Positions 1-11,813 of a DNA stretch of 64,000 bases are shown piece by piece. Where the stretch lies: positions 37,688,001 to 37,752,000 of the forward strand of contig CM027380.1 of NCBI GenBank assembly GCA_015680905.1, given 5' to 3'. Under the pieces are notes generated by a model. It was not told the DNA's origin. It worked only from the letters and a program-made list of their open reading frames with translations, and made no database searches. Each line of letters begins with the position of its first letter. The first letter of the stretch is position 1. Position numbers and translations under genes: made by a program. The stretch comes from Coptis chinensis. Its lineage: Eukaryota > Streptophyta > Magnoliopsida > Ranunculales > Ranunculaceae.

Positions 1-790
1 GTTAGCTCTAGTTAATCTAGTTAATCTTTCTAAACCAGTTAATCTATTAGATTAGTATAGTATTAGTATTAGTTTTATGTTTTGGGCCCTTGAAGACAAA
101 GTTGTTTAATTGTCAAAAACCCAACTTGTGGGCTTTTTAAGTGGACTTTTATTGTAACTTAAAATAGGGAAAAGCTCGAACGGTTGGACCAGATTCTCAG
201 ATCATGCACCAACCAACGTCTCTTTCTCCTTAAGTAGTGTGTAAGCACGACTTGAGAGATAAATTCTAATCCTCCTCGAAGCCCATGTAAGAGGATACCT
301 TGTGGGTTCAAGCATACTTACGTGATTGTTTGAAATTTAATTTCCGCACTGCAATTTACATTCACGCATAAGGCTGAACCTGAGTCACATAACAACCATT
401 GGGAAGTCATTCCCTAATGTTGATAAATTAGACAATGCTTGATTCTTGAAGCCCTAGACCAAAAAAAATGAATTAAAATCAATCAACTAGAGCCCAAAGT
501 AGTCACACTCCTCCAGAAAAGGATAAAAATATAGCCACGATGATTTAAAGTAATCAGTTACCAGATTTCGGTGGACCAATTACCTTCCTTACTCCCCTCC
601 CCTAGATTCATCGTGAGTGACATTCTTGGTAGCACACCACTTGGTGAAGTGACTGCCTACTCTTCTAAGATGTATAGTAGAGTCATATTAGTTTCGCGCC
701 CAATTGTTCCCTTGAACGGGGCATAGTAATCTATAGACCAAGCAAATATTTTCAAAAATCCAAAAAAAATGAATTTCTACTGTTTGTGCA
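1..790 (+). repeat. E1 5' leader (untranslated), repeated in E2
   Basis: This noncoding stretch matches 6495-7270 closely (for example the block around 130-420 against 6600-6910). No coding frame is supported. In E2 the same block lies between the primer binding site and gag, so it is the retrotransposon leader. Its left part and the 5' LTR lie outside the window. Confidence 0.8.
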
Positions 791-810
791 TCATCATTGA
801 TTGAGCATTC

Positions 811-2214
811 ATGTCTTATCAATATGCATCGCAACTGTCATGGAATTACAATGCAAACCCAGAACCATGTTCTTTTTGTGGTAGTCCTTATCACTAGTTA
901 TCCCATTGTCCATCATATACCGAATTCGAGTCTACTACGGGAAATCCTTACGATTATGAACTTCAATTTTCAAATTTCCATAGTACCCCATACACTCAAG
1001 AGTTTTCTAATCATGCCGACAATTTATGGAGTTCCACCACAAATAGTTAACCACCATTCATGTATCCATATGGTTAGTAAGAGTGCGGTTTCACCCAAAA
1101 CCCATCACCACCATCCATCACATACCAACTCTACCAGGAAATGGCCAAGCAAACAATACTAACTCAGCAAATAGGAAATACTTTATGTTTTCTCCAATTC
1201 GATTCAAATAATGCCACATCAGAGACTAATATTCTTCCCACTAGTCCAGAACCCAACCGAAAAGAGAGACAAGGTGTTACTATAACAAAGCCAATTGTTA
1301 AAGCCCATCCTGATACTTTTGACTAATTAAATCCCCATCAACCTCCACCTGACTATTGTGAGAATTCCAAATCTTATGACGATGACTATATGCCCGAAGT
1401 CACAGTTTCTCTCACATGCCTTAATGCATCATCACCCATAAATGAGAAAACTCTGGCAAAAGAAACTCAAGAGCAAGTATTGGACTTGACACATTTGGAC
1501 AATGACATTGAGAAGATTTATGAAGATCTAGGCAGAGAGGATAAACAAAATGAAGTGCTTAGAAAAGAGGGAATAAAATCTATGGTGGAAAGTGGATTTC
1601 AATTTAATTTGACCGTTAAAGACTTATCGATGGAACAAATCTGTGACATCGTTACTACTGCAGATATGAACCACAATCTTGTGGAAACGCCAAAACTAGA
1701 TAGAGAATTCTTCGAGTCCTCGAGATCATGTGAAGAACCACCACCCAACCATCACCATCCCAATTTAACACCTCTTGAAATCCAATATCCATTCATAAAA
1801 AATCCACCTATTTATGAGGACGACACCACGAAACCATTTTAAGGAAACCTCAAATTCGCACTTAAGCCAATTGCCTTTGAGATCATTCATAATTTTCTAA
1901 ACCTTCCCAGTAAAGAGACTTGGACCGATATACAAACACAAGAGTCCATCAATTCAGTAGTTGAGAAACCTGGTATGTCATATTCCCTATCGTTTGAGCC
2001 TCATGAAGGACATATACTACCAACCCCTCACTCTTTCGGACAAATCAACTATGACGAGTTATTGCATAAGTTCAATAATGGGTTACACAAACATTCTCAT
2101 ATCATTCTGCATCTTACACTTCAAATACATCATTTCATTATGTTTGGGGGTGTATGCTTTCATATGTTTTTCTATAAAGATCCCCAATTGTTTAGACTAT
2201 TAGTATATAGTTAA
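811..2214 (+). pseudogene. ORF-X: unrecognised zinc-knuckle ORF of E1
   Basis: One reading frame runs from the ATG at 811 to the TAA at 2212-2214 (468 codons), broken only by in-frame stops at 895, 1048, 1075, 1078, 1324 and 1840. There is no frameshift. Residues 20-33 form a C-x2-C-x4-H-x4-C knuckle (C20, C23, H28, C33), as in nucleic-acid-binding Gag proteins. The middle is rich in Pro, Asn, Tyr and Asp. Residues about 240-300 are charged and may form a helix. After the stop at 1840 the frame reads NLKFAL, a motif also found just before the point where RT should begin in E3 (about 17200). It sits where Gag normally starts. I do not recognise the family; a divergent Gag or gag-pro derivative, or a captured gene, are both possible. 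Confidence 0.55.
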
Positions 2215-2679
2215 CAACATATCATCCATCTCATATGTATAGTCTTGGGGAATCTGACTTAAAACGATCCCACATATAGTCTTGAATATCTGACTTTAAA
2301 AGATCTATGTTATGTTTTCTAGATGCATTCCATCCTTAAGGTAACCGAACCACTCCACTTGGAGTGTGTAGCTGTAAGTGTCGGAGCCTTAGTCCACGTA
2401 TATCTCGCATATTCTTTGTAAAATACTTTTTACTCATCGTTTGAGTAAGTGCGAACCTGTGGAGCGAGTATACAATTTTTCGTTTCTTTATTTTACATTT
2501 CTTTTTCAAAAATAGTTGTTTTTCTCCGTTCTCATAATATATGATTCTCGGTACATCAATAGTGACGTGATTTTCCAAAAACAAAACGGGCAATGGATTC
2601 CACATAGACCAACCCTTAGAAGTACGCAATATCTATTCTTCTAAGGGCGGTTTAAGGATCAATTGTGTGTTACTAAGAG
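2215..2679 (+). other. E1 spacer with conserved post-pol block
   Basis: No gene is seen. The part from about 2336 (ggtaaccgaaccactccac) to 2640 matches 8896-9200 in E2, and its first part matches 38512-38640 in E4, where it directly follows the integrase gene. Its presence here right after ORF-X marks where pol has been lost from E1. Confidence 0.7.
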
Positions 2680-3008
2680 TTGCCCATATCACCATGCACT
2701 TTCTGTCTCAGCTTAAACCATATAGATACCAATTGTCCCTTGCTCACCAACTTATCATCACTTCACCCAGAAGAAGTCTGTGCTTTCAATGTGCCAAATT
2801 CACCATGGAGGCAACACCCAAATACTAATTCACAAATCCAACCACCTCTAAGGTTTGTTCACCAATCACGTCAACCATAAAATACATTCAGATAAGGACA
2901 AGGTACCTACAACAATCAGAAAAGAGCATTGGTTCCCATCCCATTTTAAACCAGAACTACCAAAATCCATCAAAGAGACCTAGTTCCACCACCCACTAGT
3001 GTCCAATA
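2680..3008 (+). pseudogene. Displaced 3' gag fragment in E1 (zinc knuckle)
   Basis: The translation contains a C-x2-C-x4-H-x4-C knuckle (CTFCLSLNHIDTNC) followed by a region rich in Pro, Asn and Gln, matching E2 gag at about 8262-8590. In E1 this piece lies inside the post-pol spacer: spacer sequence on both sides is continuous in E2 (around 9230-9260). It is therefore a gag fragment out of its normal place, with stops after about 66 codons. Confidence 0.75.
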
Positions 3009-3555
3009 AGCTAAACCCTTCCATTATGTCTTGCGTAGTAAACCCCCCAACACATATAACTGAAGCCACAGTCTGACTGGATTGGGTTCAATAAAGAGCC
3101 AACACGAAAGTTGCCTGAGATTACCTGATATGATTTATTTTCAAAAACTTAGCGTTTAGAATCACATCTCTTTGAGTACGAGTATCTTAAAACATCTCTC
3201 CATAGTTTTCAAAACTAGAGGATATAAAAATGAAAATTATACGCCCCGGAGTAACCAAAATGATACCCAATTCACGTATAATTTTATCTTCTTGTCAAAA
3301 CCTCTATATGATTAGAGATACCTTTTGCTTGAAAAAAAAAAGAAAAAGAAAAGAGACAAGGCGTCGCCAAACGAGAGTTAAACAAAATAGAGTAATCCAA
3401 AGTGATACTATTCTCTATTTAATTCTATCTTTTGCCTCCACCTCTCTATTTGCGCTCCAGCATAGTGATAGACACGCTAGGACCCGACGTCATCAAGGAG
3501 AAGGATCTTCTAGACGTCAAGACGAGTCATACTTTGAGGACAAAGCATAGTTCTA
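3009..3555 (+). pseudogene. E1 spacer and relic of post-pol ORF1
   Basis: The segment 3050-3450 matches E2 at 9275-9334 and 21960-22315. The part 3455-3549 matches the C-terminus of the E2 post-pol ORF (24335-24420), an Arg/Ser-rich tail (SDRHARTRR...). Between these two matches E1 lacks about 2 kb that E2 has, so almost the whole ORF1 has been deleted. Confidence 0.7.
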
Positions 3556-3566
3556 TTTAGGGGTGG
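3556..3566 (+). promoter_or_regulatory. Internal PPT-like site, E1
   Basis: TTTAGGGGTGG, preceded by gaggacaaagcatag. It corresponds to the site after ORF2 in E3 (12405-12416) and E4 (46141-46152), with one G replaced by A. Confidence 0.5.
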
Positions 3567-5075
3567 TATACTAACATTTTGCAAAAACTAGACATTTTCT
3601 ATATAGAAGATATAATAGTATATTTCTTCATTTTTAAAATTTTTTTCTTCGAAAAAGACCAAAAATATTTTTCTGTTTAGCATTTAAAAGTCTTGTTTCC
3701 CTTTTCTATGATGAACAAAAAGTTTCGAAGTCTCATTATAGCAATAGAGTAAGGATTCATTATTCGTACTTAGACTAATATACGTATAATAGTTTCTGCA
3801 TCTTTTCATGAATGGCATGTATCAACATTTGTTTGTATATAGCAGTGAGTTTTCGAAACCAAGGTTAGAACAATTAAGTTCCATATCCTGTGAGAATCTA
3901 GCCAAAAGCCTCATCTGAATGATTATTGAGTGATTACACAAAGGATGTCCGGATAGAAAGACCACACGTCTACTTGCATGATCACCACGCCATATCCTAA
4001 AAGAGAATTTAGGCCATTTTTGGATCGATATAGCCAAATAAACGTTAAAAACCCAAAAAAGATAGTTATCCTCTAGTTACCCCCCTTGAGCCTTCACCAT
4101 TTTCTAAAAAGCATTTTTATTCTTCCCCAAAAATTTCTAACCCGTTACAACACACAATAAAAAGGTTACCCAGCTGACGAGCTGAGAATTGAATGGATAT
4201 CAAAAAAAGAGAAGAGAAGACCTTGTATAAAAACAGATCAGTTGTTGCTTCGAAAAGAAAAGAAAAAGAAAGAGAAGAAAAGAAAGACCCATCAAAAACC
4301 AAAACTCCAAAAAAATAAAAAAAAATAAAAATAAAAAATCAAAGGAGACAAAAATCGAATCTCCCAAAAGTTCAAAATAAAAAAGAGACGATATCAGAAA
4401 CAAAAACAAAAAGAAACAAAAGCAAAGTTAGAACTCCCAAAAATTCAAAAGATATGGAGTCACAATGCCAAAGGGCAAAAATAATGTATCACAATTCGGA
4501 AGAAAAAGAACAAAACGAGGTTCTTCTCTAGTTACAAGTATCTTGAAGACCCAGTTTCTCAACTTATCAGATTTTTTTTTCCTCCCTTTTTCTTTCTAAG
4601 CCATCACCCTAGTCCCATAACTCCTAATAAAAGACCTCTAGCTGAAGTAGGAATAGAATAATGTGAGTGGCAAGCGTGTTCTTTGGACGTTATTTGAGTA
4701 TGTGAGGAATATAAGTGCCTGCTACACTTGAGAGAATGAGCCTTGAGTGAATCTATTAGAGGGTTGTGATTGCAACACACGCTCTCTAAAAGTCTTAGAA
4801 ACAACTCTGCTTTTGCATTTCATTGCTCATGTTTTGCTCATTTATCTTTAAATGATTAAATTACTGTACATATGTTATTCTAAGTTCAAAAGAGCTTGTC
4901 CTTATTCCCCACTAATGAGAGATGTATGGACTTCTGAGAATAAATAATGAAATAAGACCCTTTGTACTAAATAGAAGAAGTTTGTGAGTACCTTTACTAG
5001 AAAACTCTCACGAGGCTTAAAGCTCGTCCACTAGGGAATTCCCAGTTGTTTAAGGCCTTGTTGCATATGGTCAAT
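3567..5075 (+). other. E1 3' untranslated region with purine-rich tract
   Basis: No gene. Matches E2 at about 52714-54190 along nearly its whole length. It contains a strongly purine-rich stretch at about 4240-4440 (A and AG repeats) that has counterparts at the same relative place in E2, E3 and E4. The end, including the PPT that should precede the LTR, is missing. Confidence 0.75.
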
Positions 5076-5890
5076 TGATCAACTCCAGAATGTGCATTTT
5101 ATTACCAATATATTACTTCATTACAGCCCTTTTTACGGTTAATGAAAAGACAACTCATAGCTTTTATTATATTTTTCAGGTTACAGAGAATTTCAGGCCA
5201 CTTATCATAAAAGCTACATCTTAGCGCCAAAAGGAACCTTAATCACGCTTATTATGAAGACATGAAGCTACTTTGAAAAAGTACTAAAAAAGTCAAAGTC
5301 AATGGTCAAAGTCAAAGGTCAAAGTCCAAGGTCAAAGCCCTCAACTCAAAAGACCAAAGATGGAGGCCCTTATATCTAAATATGACATTCTCCAAAACCT
5401 ATCTTGGTCAAGAATAAATCAAAAAACAAAAGGAAAAAGGAAAAAACAAAAGTATAATGCAAAGGGGTGAGGTGTCTCAAATGTAATGGAGAAGGGCAAA
5501 TCAGTCATTAACATAAAGTAAGGGTATATAAACTAAAAGTGAAGGAGAGAGAAACACACCTAGACTTAATATAGTGTCATTAGGATTTATTTTCTTGTTT
5601 TTCAATTCAAGTCATTTACTTTATTGTTCTTCATTTCAATCTTGTTATTTTCTTTTATCTTGCAATCAATCAATCTTCTTTTTATTTGTTGTTTTTCATT
5701 TCAATGTTTTTGTCATTCAATCATTTACAACTTAACTTTCAATGTTCTTCAAAGCTTTAAAAACCAACTTGTCCTAAACTAGAGATTCTACCTTCCTTTC
5801 TTCAACTCCCATCATTTAAGCCCAAACAATCTATGGTGAACCTCTTTCAAATCAATTTTTGAAGCCCTTTCCACACAACTACAACTTTCA
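5076..5890 (+). repeat. LTR shared by E1 and E2 (TGATCA type)
   Basis: Starts TGATCA and ends ...ACTTTCA, 815 bp; matches 54315-55105 (791 bp) along its length. Followed after two bases by an Asp-type primer binding site, so it is the 5' LTR of E2; preceded by the 3' region of E1, so it also ends E1. A cluster of GTCAAAG motifs lies at about 5288-5340, upstream of a TATA box. Confidence 0.85.
5525..5532 (+). promoter_or_regulatory. TATA box of E1/E2 LTR
   Basis: TATATAAA about 450 bases into the LTR, kept in the other copy at 54717-54724 (aggggTATATAAACTAAAA context). Transcription would start about 30 bases downstream. Confidence 0.6.
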
Positions 5891-5892
5891 AA

Positions 5893-5909
5893 TGGCTCCG
5901 CTGTCATGG
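5893..5909 (+). promoter_or_regulatory. Primer binding site of E2
   Basis: TGGCTCCGCTGTCATGG, two bases after the LTR end. It resembles the TGGCGCCGCTGCCATC sites of E3 and E4, which fit the 3' end of a plant Asp tRNA, with a G-to-T change at the fifth base. Confidence 0.6.
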
Positions 5910-7446
5910 TTGAAGAAGCAAAGATGAATGGTTGAGCATCTAATAAGGGGAGCACCTTTCTCACATATTCACTTCTTATTTTCTAATTTTCGTCAATTTA
6001 TTTTGTTATTTTTCATTACTAAGTTCTTGTGTTGCAAATCCAGGTTCGAGATAAACACCCTGGAGAAGAGTTGAAGCTATAGCCAAAACTCAACTTAACT
6101 TCACCAGAGCCAGCAGGCGACCGCGTGGGTGTTCGCCCCTTTGCTAGAGCGCGACCGCCTAGTCACCTCCACACATAGCCGTCCAGTTTGTTTTTCTAGT
6201 TCCAGTTCTTTTACGATGTGTAGTTGAAATCTAGATTTGGATTTTGTAATACAGTAATCTAATCGGTGGAAATTTCTTGTAATAGTTATAAAAAAAAATG
6301 AAAAAAAATAGGAAATATGAGTTTTGATTGATTGTATTAATGAACTTGGGTGAACACTTGGTTGAAGTTTTGAACTTACTAAGGGATTAGAGTTTTCATT
6401 ACCTTGGGAAGTTCATGTGTGTGAGGCAAGTTGTGAATCATAGCTCACACACTTTGAATCAACTTGGTAATCAACACTCTAAGTCCATTTGACTCTTGTT
6501 AATCTAGATAATCAATCTAAACTAGTTAATCTATTAGATTAGTTTAGTATTAGTTTAGTTTTAAGTTTTGGGCCTTTGAAGGCAAAGTTGTTTAATAATA
6601 AAAAACCTAACTTGTGGGATTTCTAAGTGGACTTTTATTATAACTTAAAACAGGGTAAAGCTCGAAAGGTTGGGCCTGATTCTCAGATCACACACCAACC
6701 GACACTGCCTTCTCCTCAAGCAGCGTGTAAGCACGGCTTGAGAGGTAAATTCTAAACTTCCTCGAAACCTAAGTAAGAGGATACCTTGTGTGTTCAAGCA
6801 TGCTTACGTGATTATTTGAAATTTGATTTCTGCATTGCAACTTACATTCGCACATAAGCCTGAACCCGAGCCACATAACAACCATTGGGAAGTCATTCCC
6901 CAATGTAGGTAAATTGGACGTTGCTTGATTCTTGAAGCCCTATACAAAAAAAAAGAATTAAAATCAATAAACTAAAGCCCAAGTAGTCACACTCCTCCAG
7001 AAAATGACAAAAATATAGCCACGAGGATTTAGAGTAATTAGTTACCAGATTCTGGTGGACCAACTACCTTCAATTCCTCACTCCCCTCCCCCAAATTCAT
7101 CGTGAGTAAGATTCTTGGTAGCACACCACTTGGTGAAGTGACTGCCTACTCTTCTGAGACATGTTGTAGAGCCATCCTAGTCTTGCGCCCAATTGTTCTC
7201 TTGAATAGGGTATAGTAAAATATAGACCAAAACAAAGTTTTCAAAACTCCATATTTGCAAAAATGAATTTTGATTTCTTGAGCATACATTACACCATTGG
7301 TGCATGTTAGGATAGTTTTCTGGTCTTGCTAAAAGTGCATGATATTGCGTTCAGGCACTTCAAGTATTAACAAAAATAAAACATACTCACGTAAGAGAAC
7401 ACGTCATCATAGACAATCTCCGATTGCTTATCCTCTACCTAGTAAG
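5910..7446 (+). other. E2 5' leader
   Basis: Noncoding leader between the PBS and gag. From about 6495 it repeats the start of the window (E1 leader). No supported ORF. Confidence 0.75.
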
Positions 7447-8806
7447 ATGGTAGACAAGGTAGTGCAAGCTGAAGAGCCTCTCTCCAACTTCTACACACCG
7501 CTGTAAGATGGACCTCCATCTTGTATACGACTCACGCCGCTCATGAGCGATTTTAGCATTCCACCGAACGTGTTTAATCTTCTACCCATCTTCCACGGGT
7601 TAGAGCACGAGTTACCATACAAGCATCTACGTCGGATACATGAAATATGTAATACTTTTCACCATTCGGGCGTCACTGACGAACAGGTAAAGCTACGAGT
7701 GTTTCCTTTCACTCTAGCTGGTAAGAGTCATGCTTGGCTTCTCTCTAAGAAGGCCGACTCTTTCGATACATGGGAAAAGGTTGTGTTATCCTTCATGAAG
7801 AAGTACTTTCACCAAAGAAAACATAAGAGATAAGGAGTCAGATACAGTTCTTCAGACAGAGTCCAAGTGAGACATTTTTCAAAGCATGGGATAAATTCTC
7901 TGACCTACTCCATTCATGTCCTCACTATAAACTAGAAAAATCCACTCTTGTCCAATGTTTCTTCAAAGGTTTTCTCCCAGAACACAAAGTAACCCTCGAC
8001 ATCATGAGTAATGGTAATTTTTTGGATAGAGGTGCAACTGAAGCCTTAACCTTTCTTGAAAACCAAGCTGAAAAGAGTACCCATTGGGGGTACATAAATA
8101 ATTCCAGAATAGCCTAACCCAGTACGTCTAAGGCTAGTGGTATTTTTGAGGTGAAATCCGATCTTGAGATTAAAACCTTAATCAAAACCCTCACAAGAAA
8201 GATAGATGCCCTCATAACCAAACAAAAAGACCAAACCGCTCATCATGTCATGAACATATATACCTCACCATGCAATTTATGTTTAAGCCTAAATCATATA
8301 GATGCCACTTGTCCCTTGATCACAAACTTATCATCACTTCAACCAGAAGAAGTGTGTGCTTTCAATGTACCAAATGCACCATGGAGACAACACCCAAACT
8401 TTGCATGGACGAATAATCCGCAAACCTATCCACCTCTAGGTTTCAACAAACCACCAAATGCATTCAAACAAGAACAATGTACCTAACAATCAGAATAGAG
8501 CATTGGTTCCATTTCAGTTTAACCAGAACTACCAAAATCCACCTATCAACAACCAAAGAGACCTAGTTCCAATTACACCATCAACTAGTGTCCAAACAAA
8601 TATGCCCACTGAAATAATGCTATCTGTCATGCAACAACAAACCAAAATTCTAGCATCCATGCAATAATCTTTGAACTTGTTAGCCCAAGAGAAAACCCAC
8701 AAAGGTGTGTTCCCAGGATAAGCTATTCCAAATCCTAAACCAACAAACACAACTTTTGAAGCAACAAGTAACGTGAACGAAGCTGGAGCGCTAAAAACTC
8801 TTTCTT
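7447..8806 (+). pseudogene. gag: E2 Gag, Athila-type (decayed)
   Basis: Encodes the capsid/nucleocapsid precursor that packages element RNA. From the ATG at 7447 the frame reads EEPLSNFY, then the conserved IPPNVFNLLPIFHGL motif (about 7560-7610) and the capsid core (LRVFPFTLAGKSHAWL, about 7695-7745), typical of Retrotrans_gag in Athila. The nucleocapsid knuckle C-x2-C-x4-H-x4-C (CNLCLSLNHIDATC) lies at about 8265-8310. Breaks: TAA at 7504, a frameshift near 7825, TAA near 8115, a frameshift near 8480. The homologous frames in E4 (28268-30256) and E3 (18377-19993) confirm the product. It is followed directly by post-pol spacer: protease, RT and integrase are absent. Confidence 0.85.
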
Positions 8807-9334
8807 AATCATCCCATCTACAAGGATTAATTCATCCTTTCTGATGTATTCCTTTCCCATTTCATTCTATCTTCTACTTTAAAGGGAATATATCAATAAG
8901 GTAACTGGACCTCTCTATTTAGAGAGTGTGGTTGTAAGTGTTGGAGCCTTAGTCCACAGTATATCTCGCATATTATTTGTAAAACACTTTTTTACTCGTC
9001 GGTTGAGTAAGTATGAACCTGTGGATCGACTATACAAATTTCTTTTATTTATTTTACAATTCTTTTTCAAAAATAGTTGTGTTTTTTTGTTCTGTTAATG
9101 ATAGATTCTCGATACATCAATAGTTAAGTGATTTTTCAAAACCAAAAACAGGTAATGGATTTTACTTAGACCAACCCCTAGAACAACGCAATCTAGAAGT
9201 GGTTTGAGATCAGGTTTGCTTACTAAGGGTCGCCTATATCACCAAGCTATTCGCCGGGTCAAGACATTCCATGTCTTGCGCAGTAAATCCCCCAACTTGC
9301 GTAGCTGAAGCTCTGTCTATCTAGATTAGGTTCC
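8807..9334 (+). other. E2 spacer after gag
   Basis: No gene. From 8896 it matches the post-pol block of E1 (2336 on) and E4 (38512 on). The last five bases (GTTCC) are the target duplication made by E3. Confidence 0.7.
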
Positions 9335-10803
9335 TGATAAACATAAAAATGCTAGTTTACCTACGAAATGAACGATAAAACTCAAAACGTAAGTAAAACT
9401 AAACGAGATTACGTTCCTAGTTTATCAAAGATTGTTCTACTCTCTATCTATTGAATAGATATAGTGGAGTAGGAAGTTCGTTCCACTCCTAGTTCTTTCA
9501 CATAGTAATGTTCTCTAAGTATAAATAATCTTAACTAAAGTCTAATGAGAGATTTACAAATTATAAACTACGATGCAACTACCCACAAGATACGACTAAT
9601 TAACTACGGAATGCTGCGTTGATTCTATGATAAGGAATTAGGGGGGGGTTGATTCCACCTTAACTCAACTTAACTTACTAACGACGAATAGTCGTAATCC
9701 GAATTGAACTGCTACGCAGAACAATTAGTTCTTCCTAATCCCTAATTACACATGACACTTCTACCAATTCATAACTAGCATGTGAACGATTAAACCCATT
9801 CTCATGGTGAATTAATCGTTTCTAGAGTGGAAGAAATTATGACGACTCTACGATAATTGGAATCAAGCTTTCATCAAGGCTTCTCAACCCCCTCTAATGG
9901 AGGTTTAGCCGATAATCATTCCGCAATCATTTCCATATGAATCTAAACTAAACATAATATCAAGATTCCAACTTTACTAATTTAACAAACAATAATTAAA
10001 ATCTAATTAATAATTAAGAAATGATATGAACAAGAATTTAAAGTAGATCTATAAATGTAATGACAGAAAACGAATTGAATAATAATAAACTATTTTATTA
10101 ATCTAATTAAATGAATAACAATATTTTAAAGGTTTAATCTAAAACAAGGAATGAAATGAAACTAAACTTAATTAAAACCATTAAAACTAGATCTAGAAGC
10201 TATTCTAATGGCTACTTTCTATCCTAAGCTCCTAGATATCTTAAGAGTTAAGTCTTCTTTGTTGATATAGAGGAAATCAGATCCAAAATCGTGCATGGGC
10301 TTGGAGCCATGTTTCAGGCCCAAAACCCAATTCCTTCAGTCCACAGACCCCTTTTTAGCTAGATTCGGCTTCAACAGACTTTTCATCCACTTTTTCTCCT
10401 CTGATTGGGCCAAGGCTTGAACCATTGAAAATCTCTTTCCGAGCCGGTCGTTTTGACATAAGGTAGGCCCAAATCCGAGGTCTAAGTCCAAATATACGGT
10501 CTTCAGAAGTTCTGCTGACTTTGTACACTGTTTCTGCCCGCGTGGACTTTGACTTTTCACCTTTTGACCGGGCTTTACAAAGGCTTTGTCTTCTTGAATC
10601 TTGGCCTTTAATCACAAAACTCCTTAGCAACCAACCATTGCTCCTTAATATCATCAAAGTGGCACATTTCTGCACATAATTGACTTTGAAGCCTGAAACG
10701 CATAAAAACACGTAATCAGTATTAACTCTTAATTATTACTCACATAATTGGTCTAAAAGTATGATTATTAAGGGGTTAAAACTACAGTTTTGGGCTCTTA
10801 TCA
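9335..10803 (-). repeat. E3 3' LTR
   Basis: 1469 bp; partner of 20491-21959 and homologous to the E4 LTRs (24774-26103, 51288-52586) and the E5 LTR (62417-63750). Adjacent to the PPT on its inner side, so it is the 3' LTR on the - strand. Confidence 0.93.
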
Positions 10804-10805
10804 AA

Positions 10806-10817
10806 CCACCCCCAAAC
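10806..10817 (-). promoter_or_regulatory. Polypurine tract of E3
   Basis: GTTTGGGGGTGG on the - strand, two bases from the 3' LTR. It is the plus-strand primer for reverse transcription. Three further exact copies lie inside E3. Confidence 0.85.
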
Positions 10818-11782
10818 AGCATTTTGCTTGTCCTCAAGCAAATATGAGAAATTAGAATAAGTGACCAAAAATGGAGTTCTAACTACTCTCGTTTCGTTGA
10901 GTGCGATTGCATTGACCATATGCAACAAGGCCTTAAACCACTAGGAATTCCCTAGTTGACGAGTTATAGCCTCGTGAGAGTTTTCCAGTGAATGTACTCA
11001 CAAACTTCATCTATACTACAACGACTAAGAAATAAAACTATTGTTTCCTTATTCATGCTCTAAATTAACTATACATCTCACTAGCAATGCATATAGAATA
11101 ATCAAGTCGAAACCTAAGCTACTATATGCATAATAATCAATTATCTACAATAAACATATATACAATGAGTAATACTATGAAATGCAGTAACATGTTCGTT
11201 TCTGAAAACTCGGAATAGCGACCTTAAGTAGGTTCTCACATATAAGTCAAGATACAAACACTCTGATTTTCCTGCTCAAGTTTCGCTACTCTAGTGTGTA
11301 GTGGGCACACTTTACCTTACAATCTCAATGACACACAAGGAAGCCGGAGTCGATCAACACATCTGCCACTTACTATCACACTAACCTATTCCCAATTCAG
11401 CTAGAGGTCTTTATTAGGTGTTGCGGGGATTAGGAGATGGTTTAAGAAGGAAGGAAATTGATATTCAAAAAGGACAAGTCTGAGATAATAGAGTCTTCAT
11501 ATTATGTAACTAGAGAAAACCTTGTTATTTACTTTTGCTTCTACACTTTGTTTCCATCCTTAGCCATATTTTTCTTTTTCTTTTCTTTGGCTTTTGCCTC
11601 CTTTTATTCTTTTTTTTTGGAGTTTTTCTTTTTCTTTTATTTCTATTTTTATTTTTCTTTTCTTTGGATGGAGCTTCTTTTCTTTATTTTCTGAAGCAAC
11701 TAACTAATTTTCGTTTACACAGGTTTTTCTCTTCTTCTTTCTTCCTCATTCTATTCTCAGACTTATTCTAGATTGGGTAGGT

Positions 11783-11813
<31 letters not shown>

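Larger units (their letters stand above)
1..5890 (+). mobile_element. E1: partial Athila-like LTR retrotransposon (left end outside window)
   Basis: The window opens inside the 5' leader of this element; the same leader recurs at about 6495-7270 in E2. In order: leader, an unrecognised ORF (811-2214), a post-pol type spacer, a displaced gag fragment, a relic of the post-pol ORF, a PPT-like site, a purine-rich 3' untranslated region and an LTR (5076-5890). No RT, RNase H or integrase is seen, so it is non-autonomous. The normal PPT before the LTR is missing: about 105 bases present in E2 before 54315 are absent before 5076. Assignment to the Athila group rests on the shared gag, 3' region and LTR with E2. 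Confidence 0.8.

Noticed and set aside
11786-11813. Poly(T) run as a LINE or SINE tail
   Set aside because: It is inside the E3 3' region at the same place as the A32 run of E4, so it is part of the Athila-like element, not a separate insertion; no flanking duplication seen.
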